A stretch of DNA of 64,000 nucleotides. Source: Cliona cf. orientalis. Lineage: Eukaryota; Porifera; Demospongiae; Clionaida; Clionaidae. Numbering within the stretch: position 1 is the stretch's first letter; the number at the start of each line of letters is the position of its first letter. Location: the NCBI GenBank assembly GCA_963930775.1, contig OZ005706.1, positions 4,144,545 through 4,208,544 on the forward strand, given 5' to 3'. A model generated the notes under the pieces. That model searched no databases. It was not told the DNA's origin and saw only the letters and a list, made by a program, of their open reading frames with translations. This document shows, piece by piece, positions 59,584 to 64,000 of this stretch. The position numbers and the translations under genes are program-made.

Positions 59584-60119
59584 ACTACTGAAGGGTCTCA
59601 CCCAAGGGCTTATAGCTCTTACCTCTACTAGAGCACGAAATATCATGCCCAGACTCCACCCTCGAGGGTGGAGTCTGGCTCCTGCCATTATCACATAAAA
59701 ATTGCATAAGTTTTAACTAGGATAACATAATCCTACGGTAATTCAGGCTGAGCCTGAGCGAGCCCCAAATATAGGAGAAGTTCTCTGTGTGTATGTGTAT
59801 CTGTGTGTCTGTTACCACGCTAACTCCTGTAAGTGCAAATCCCAGGTAGTCTTTTGATACCTAGCTACAGTAGGAAGTCTTCTTTTGCATCACACACTAT
59901 TGAACATACATGTACATGTACATCAGTGGAATTCTCAAGACAGCTCAGGTATAGATTGATCTACGAATGAAGCCACGCCCCTCACTATCTCAATCCTGAA
60001 GCTGGCTGACCAGCAAACTTGAAAGAAGGCTATTTAGAACCAAGCAGCAATGAAAATTTCGGGAGCATATTTTATAGGCCAGTAAGTTTACTGTTGGTAC
60101 ATGTAGTAGCCACCATAAT
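59584..60119. other. Gene-free stretch with a perfect palindrome
   Basis: A perfect 30-bp palindrome (CCAGACTCCACCCTCGAGGG...) lies at 59649-59678. A GAGCCTGAGCGAGCCCC motif recurs at about 59750, with ACATGTACATGTACAT near 59910. No gene is seen. Confidence 0.5.
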
Positions 60120-60129
60120 TCACTGAGCT

Positions 60130-60640
60130 GGTCAGCTGAGTGCTTGAGCAGGTCCTGTATGTGCCAGCACACACGCACCACTGACACTGGTCACATGACT
60201 TCACCATGGCAACAGCGTATGACCATGCGCATTATATGACAAAATGGCTAATCAGACACACCCACTCGCAAAATGTGCTGTACACACCCACATTTAAATC
60301 ACCGTCCTGATAACACAAAACGAGCATGCCACAGACGTGCGCACTCCAAAATGGAGTGGATTTATACTCAAACTAAGGTGAGCAGTCATGAGTTAGCCCA
60401 GGAAAACAGAAAGAAAGAAAGATTGAGAAATGGCTATTTTTGAACATCTGGTTCTGGCATATACAATTGAGTTGATGATCTTGGTCTTGTTTGATAGACA
60501 ATTTGCTGCAGATTACTTAGACACTTAGAAATTTCACAAAATTACCTGCTTTGAGATATTTGGGTATTATATACACATGTATATGGAGTATCCGTGCCAA
60601 CCCTACTTATATAGAGTCTACCGATTCAATGATAGAAGGT
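60130..60640. repeat. Dispersed repeat R2, reverse-oriented copy
   Basis: GTCACATGACTTCACCATGG, GTGGATTTATACTCAAACTA and CTTTGAGATATTTGGGTATT match the complement of 39440-39960 along its length, including the GAAAGAAAGAAAG tract. Confidence 0.75.
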
Positions 60641-60671
60641 TGAGCGTCGAAAGTCAAGAAGCTTAGCATCA

Positions 60672-60810
60672 GCAAATGACGCCAAAGCTGGTGAATAAAG
60701 CATTTTCAGCGAAATCTACCCAAAACATACATGTACTTTTGGAACGCCGTAAGGAACCTCATAAAACTGCATTTCGTACTCGCAAATGAGGTATGTAGCA
60801 GTATTCAAGT
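60672..60810 (+). repeat. Dispersed repeat (AGCAAATGTC family), copy 3
   Basis: AGCAAATGACGCCAAAGCTG, CATTTTCAGCGAAATC and AGGTATGTAGCAGTA are shared with 38762-38895. In both places it lies next to an R2 copy or a hairpin. Confidence 0.65.
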
Positions 60811-61109
60811 TTGTTTGCGGTACCATAGCTGCCTGACCCAAAGGTTAGGATCGCACAAATACATGTATGCCGAATCAGTGGTACCTACTTCCCTATAATA
60901 TTGCATGTATTATTGTTGGAGCACAGTTGGGTGTAGTTAGGTCCACAAAAAAGAAGTCATAGCTAGTTCCATGCATTTAATAACAATGAATAGGCAAACC
61001 ATAATATCAGGTCACCATGGTATGTATAGTCTTATGCCCAGCCTCTGTCCCCACGGAATTGGTCGGCTAGATGGCATTGATGAAATTAATGACAATCATG
61101 AACTACCCT

Positions 61110-61980
61110 GAGGGCACTAAAAAAAGAACAATAACAAGTATTTGAATAAAATTGAAGGGTGCAGTACATGTAAGGATGGCAGTGCCAAAAAATACACGAA
61201 CAAGATTTGTAGGGATAATATTATATCACATCCACTACATATCCCTACGCTTGCTTTTTGAGTATCCGTGCACACACATAATATCATTACCCCCGCGTGC
61301 CCGCATGCGCAGTAAGGGGTAAAGCAATCAGTTTGTCTGTCGTCTGTTGTCTGTCAGCATAAAAATCAGCAAATCTCAACATTTAAGTAGGGTCAATAAA
61401 TGGGATAAAATGGTGTAAGACAGCAAAAAAACACATTGTCTCGTTCCTAACCACAGACAGTACCCAGGGGAAGCTACAAATTATGCAAATATGTCAACCA
61501 CGCCTATATCAGACACGCCCACCTAGTACCTTATGAAGCCGATTGCGCGTGCTCGAACTTCTCTACAGCATGCTTCTAGCACAAAATAATATTAATGTCA
61601 TTTGTGATCATGGATCTCAGAAGAGAACGAAAAAGTTCGTGAGTAGCAAGAGATTAAACTTCAAAGAATAGAGGCCGCTTAGAAGAGGCATGAGTGATAT
61701 AATATTATAATATTATTGCCATGGCACGCGGGGTATGTGCTCTATGAGCTCTAGTTGTATATGGGGCACATGCAGGAATGGAAAATCAATACTGTATACC
61801 CATGGGTCAATATCAAAATATAGCGATACTTTACATAATATACTGAATCAGAAGTGTATGATTAATTATCGAGAAAAGCAAGCATAGGGATATATAGTGG
61901 GTGTAATACATTATCTTGTTTGTGTACTTTTTGGCACTGCCATTCCTACTTCACCCTTCAATTTCATTCAATTGTTTTTT
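61110..61980. mobile_element. Foldback/TIR element of the GAAGGATGAAGTAGGGATGG family, copy 3
   Basis: The arm at about 61110-61260 is inverted at about 61870-61980. The interior of about 600 bp includes CCCCGCGTGCCCGCATGCGC and GCGGGGTATGTGCTCTATGA segments, the latter matching the complement of 5008-5040. It encodes nothing recognisable. Confidence 0.7.
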
Positions 61981-62091
61981 ATACTTGTTTATACACAAAG
62001 TCATGCATGAGCAGTATGTATGTTTTTTAACCATCGGTGCATGTGCAAGGGTTAGGGTACAGTAGTCGCGTGTGGTCAGAGGTAGAGACAC

Positions 62092-62215
62092 CAGCAAATG
62101 TCGCCAGAAGTAGCACTTTCAACAAAATCCACACAATGCTTACCTTAAAAATGCTGTAAGTAGTCTAACAGCACCTTCTTTTCAACATATACACCAGGTA
62201 TGTAGCAGCTAGCTT
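62092..62215 (+). repeat. Dispersed repeat (AGCAAATGTC family), copy 4
   Basis: CCAGCAAATGTCGCCAGAA, AACAAAATCCACACAATGC and CAGGTATGTAGCAGCTA are shared. The copy is followed by a TAGCCTCGTCCCCAG arm. Confidence 0.65.
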
Positions 62216-62933
62216 GACAACAGATAGCCTCGTCCCCAGGGGCACTGCTTCTTGATGAGATATAGATGGATACGTAATTGCTTCATTTCAAGAAGACAGG
62301 TGTGTAGGTCTAGTGATAGTTCTTATAACTTGACTGACTCATCACTGGTCACAGCAAGCTAATCAACTATTCTTCCTTGATTCATGAGTCTTCAAGCTAG
62401 ACCCCTATTTAGTCCGATGACCTTTACCTACTCTCTCCATACTGCCAACACTGAGCAACAGTTGTTCCATCATAGATCTATGCCTCCATGACGTACAGTA
62501 CATGTACCTTACAAAATTGCCTTTAGACTCAGAGTACATGTATCAGTGGTTCCCCAGATGGTCACCAAAATTGCCAATGGCGATTGTCTAGTCGCATTGA
62601 TCGCCAAATTGGCAAAAGTGGGAGGAGTGTAGCTAATACTAGCAGTAGGTAATGGTCGCTTAGTGAAAGGAATGCTGCTGGTTAAACTCTACTATGCAGG
62701 CACTAGACCAAATCCACAAAGTCTGCACTGCTTCCTGCACTCCCAGTGTGTATGTATGTCTATACTCTTGCTATTAGTACATTGTGTGTGTATCTCATTT
62801 ATGCAACATAATACTATTATGTACATATACAAGTACATGTATGTTTAACGTCACAATCGTGGGAAAATGTTGCTAGCATGCATGATAATCTATTAACAGG
62901 ACATGCTCACAAACATAGAGACGTACACATACA
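62216..62933. other. Gene-free stretch
   Basis: Apart from a single TAGCCTCGTCCCCAGG arm near 62225 and scattered TACATGTAC, nothing is recognised. Confidence 0.4.
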
Positions 62934-63285
62934 TAGTTCCGGCGTGAACGTTTAGCCAATTCGCGCTTGCTGCTAAGGCGCGAATCACGCCAAATCACGC
63001 CTTCGCTGGTTGGCAAGAATACACAGGCCTCTATGGAAGAAACGTAGTTCTACGCAAAATCAGCAATGTTGAAGCGAGCAACTCGCTGTAAACACTAGCG
63101 TACAGTGGGCTTGCACATAGGTGAGAATGCAACTGAAACGAGATAAGCCCAGTTTGAATACTGTCTGCTCTAGAGGCCGTTTAAGTAGTCTGCCATATAC
63201 AAGCAATACGTTTTTACCAACCAGTGAAGGCGTGATTCGCACCTCGGAGTAAGCGCGAATTGCCTAAACGTTCACGCTGGAACTA
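62934..63285. mobile_element. 352-bp TIR element with TAGTTCCGGCGTGAACG ends
   Basis: TAGTTCCGGCGTGAACGTTT...CGCGCTT is inverted at AAGCGCGAATTG...GGAACTA with about 90% match over 35 bp. An inner GGCGTGATTCGC/GCGAATCACGCC pair adds a second stem. Confidence 0.85.
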
Positions 63286-63294
63286 TGTATACTA

Positions 63295-63752
63295 CCGTAT
63301 AGCGGGAAATTTTCGTATGGTGCTAATTTTCGTATATTTCATATGCTCCATCCCTTATACAAAAATAAAAACTGCGAAAATATGAACGTACGGATTTTTT
63401 TCCTTTCGCGTGTGACCTTTGACCTATACGCCTACCATGGCCACACGCGGTCGCTAGCGGCAGGTGCAGCTAGCTCACTGAACAATGTCTCTTTATCGGT
63501 TCTTTGCCAAGGCGTTGAAACGGAGTGACCTTTCTGATCCCAGTGGACCACTATCGGCATCGATTACGATAAAGGAAGCCAGTGATGCTAGCATTACCGT
63601 ATACTGCACGCAAGTGCGAGCGCCACCAGCTGCGCATGCGCACAATCTCCCGCAGCAAGCATACGAAATTAAAAAAATACGAAAATTTATTCTAAGGGTG
63701 TTTTGGTCAATCATACGAAAATTGGCACCAACGAAAATTTCCCGCTATACGG
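63295..63752. mobile_element. 458-bp TIR element, TA duplication, CCGTATAGCGGGAAA ends, with an ORF start inside
   Basis: Flanked by TA, it starts CCGTATAGCGGGAAATTTTC and ends GAAAATTTCCCGCTATACGG. An ATG at 63485 opens a frame beginning [20 protein letters not shown], which also exists, broken, in the copy at 30329-30805. It may be the first exon left from an autonomous parent. Confidence 0.85.
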
Positions 63753-63764
63753 TAGTTCATGCAC

Positions 63765-64000
63765 AAACCATTAGTGCCGTGCGCATGCGCAGATGGAAGT
63801 ACAGAGGCCACACCCCTCATAGCAAGCAGTGTGCAATGGCGACGTTCTCGCTCTACTCGAACGTTGCTACTGGACTACTGACAGGTATGACAAAGAGTAG
63901 ACCTCGCCTCTCGCTTCGCTTGAGGCTCGGTAGCTAGCGCCAGCGCCTGCTTAGCAGGCCTTTCGAAATGCGAGGCACTTTCGCGCCAATCGTTCAACAA
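63765..64000. repeat. Dispersed repeat shared with 11925-12170, running to the window end
   Basis: GTGCGCATGCGCAGAT, GAGGCCACACCCCTCATAGC, GCAATGGCGACGTTCTCGCT and GCCAGCGCCTGCTTAGCAGG match parts of 11925-12170, some in opposite orientation. Confidence 0.65.

Overview
The window looks like nuclear DNA of an early-branching or marine invertebrate animal; a sponge is my best guess, which is inference. Two host genes can be read through. One is a complete PPP6C (protein phosphatase 6 catalytic subunit) on the + strand: nine exons, 308 residues, spread over 43 kb (4745-48158). The other is the 3' half of CCDC40 on the - strand: eight exons, 481 residues (48373-50888), a motile-cilium axoneme protein. 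The two genes converge tail to tail with stop codons 214 bp apart. Small introns (46-73 nt) alternate with introns of up to 19 kb that are packed with transposons, so intron size is strongly bimodal.

Layout. 1-3180: 3' part of a Ngaro/PAT-like tyrosine-recombinase retrotransposon with split direct repeats. 3181-4744: gene-free, with a degenerate tandem repeat. PPP6C intron 3 (6147-14645): MITEs and unassigned DNA. Intron 4 (14788-33680): a decayed DUF7869-like transposon gene, a hAT remnant fused to a DIRS-like retrotransposon that carries an internal inversion and a probable intron, more MITEs, and a duplicated block just before exon 5. Intron 6 (33886-39233): a TIR element with a THAP gene remnant on one arm and a P2RX7-type cysteine-rich gene remnant on the other. 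Intron 7 (39286-46934): nested inverted repeats around an ISL2EU-type transposon (THAP/DDE transposase plus SWIM/YqaJ nuclease). 51.1-64 kb: foldback elements, then a young Ty3/Gypsy element (LTRs 52923-53184 and 58534-58795) inserted in an older TIR element, then MITEs and dispersed repeats to the end.

The most notable local signal is a textbook -1 ribosomal frameshift site in the Gypsy element: slippery heptamer GGGAAAC in the correct phase, a 7-nt spacer and a perfect 10-bp hairpin, exactly where gag must pass into pol. Other points of interest are a group of MITEs with TA duplications and CCGTA-like ends, tiny perfect hairpins with 9-bp target duplications, the THAP/P2RX7-type element, the spliced gag-like gene of the DIRS element, and recurrent TGA stops at expected Arg codons in unrelated transposons, as expected from CpG decay.

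The two host genes are unrelated in function (a Ser/Thr phosphatase and an axonemal ruler protein); only their convergent 3' ends link them. No tRNA, rRNA or CRISPR was recognised.
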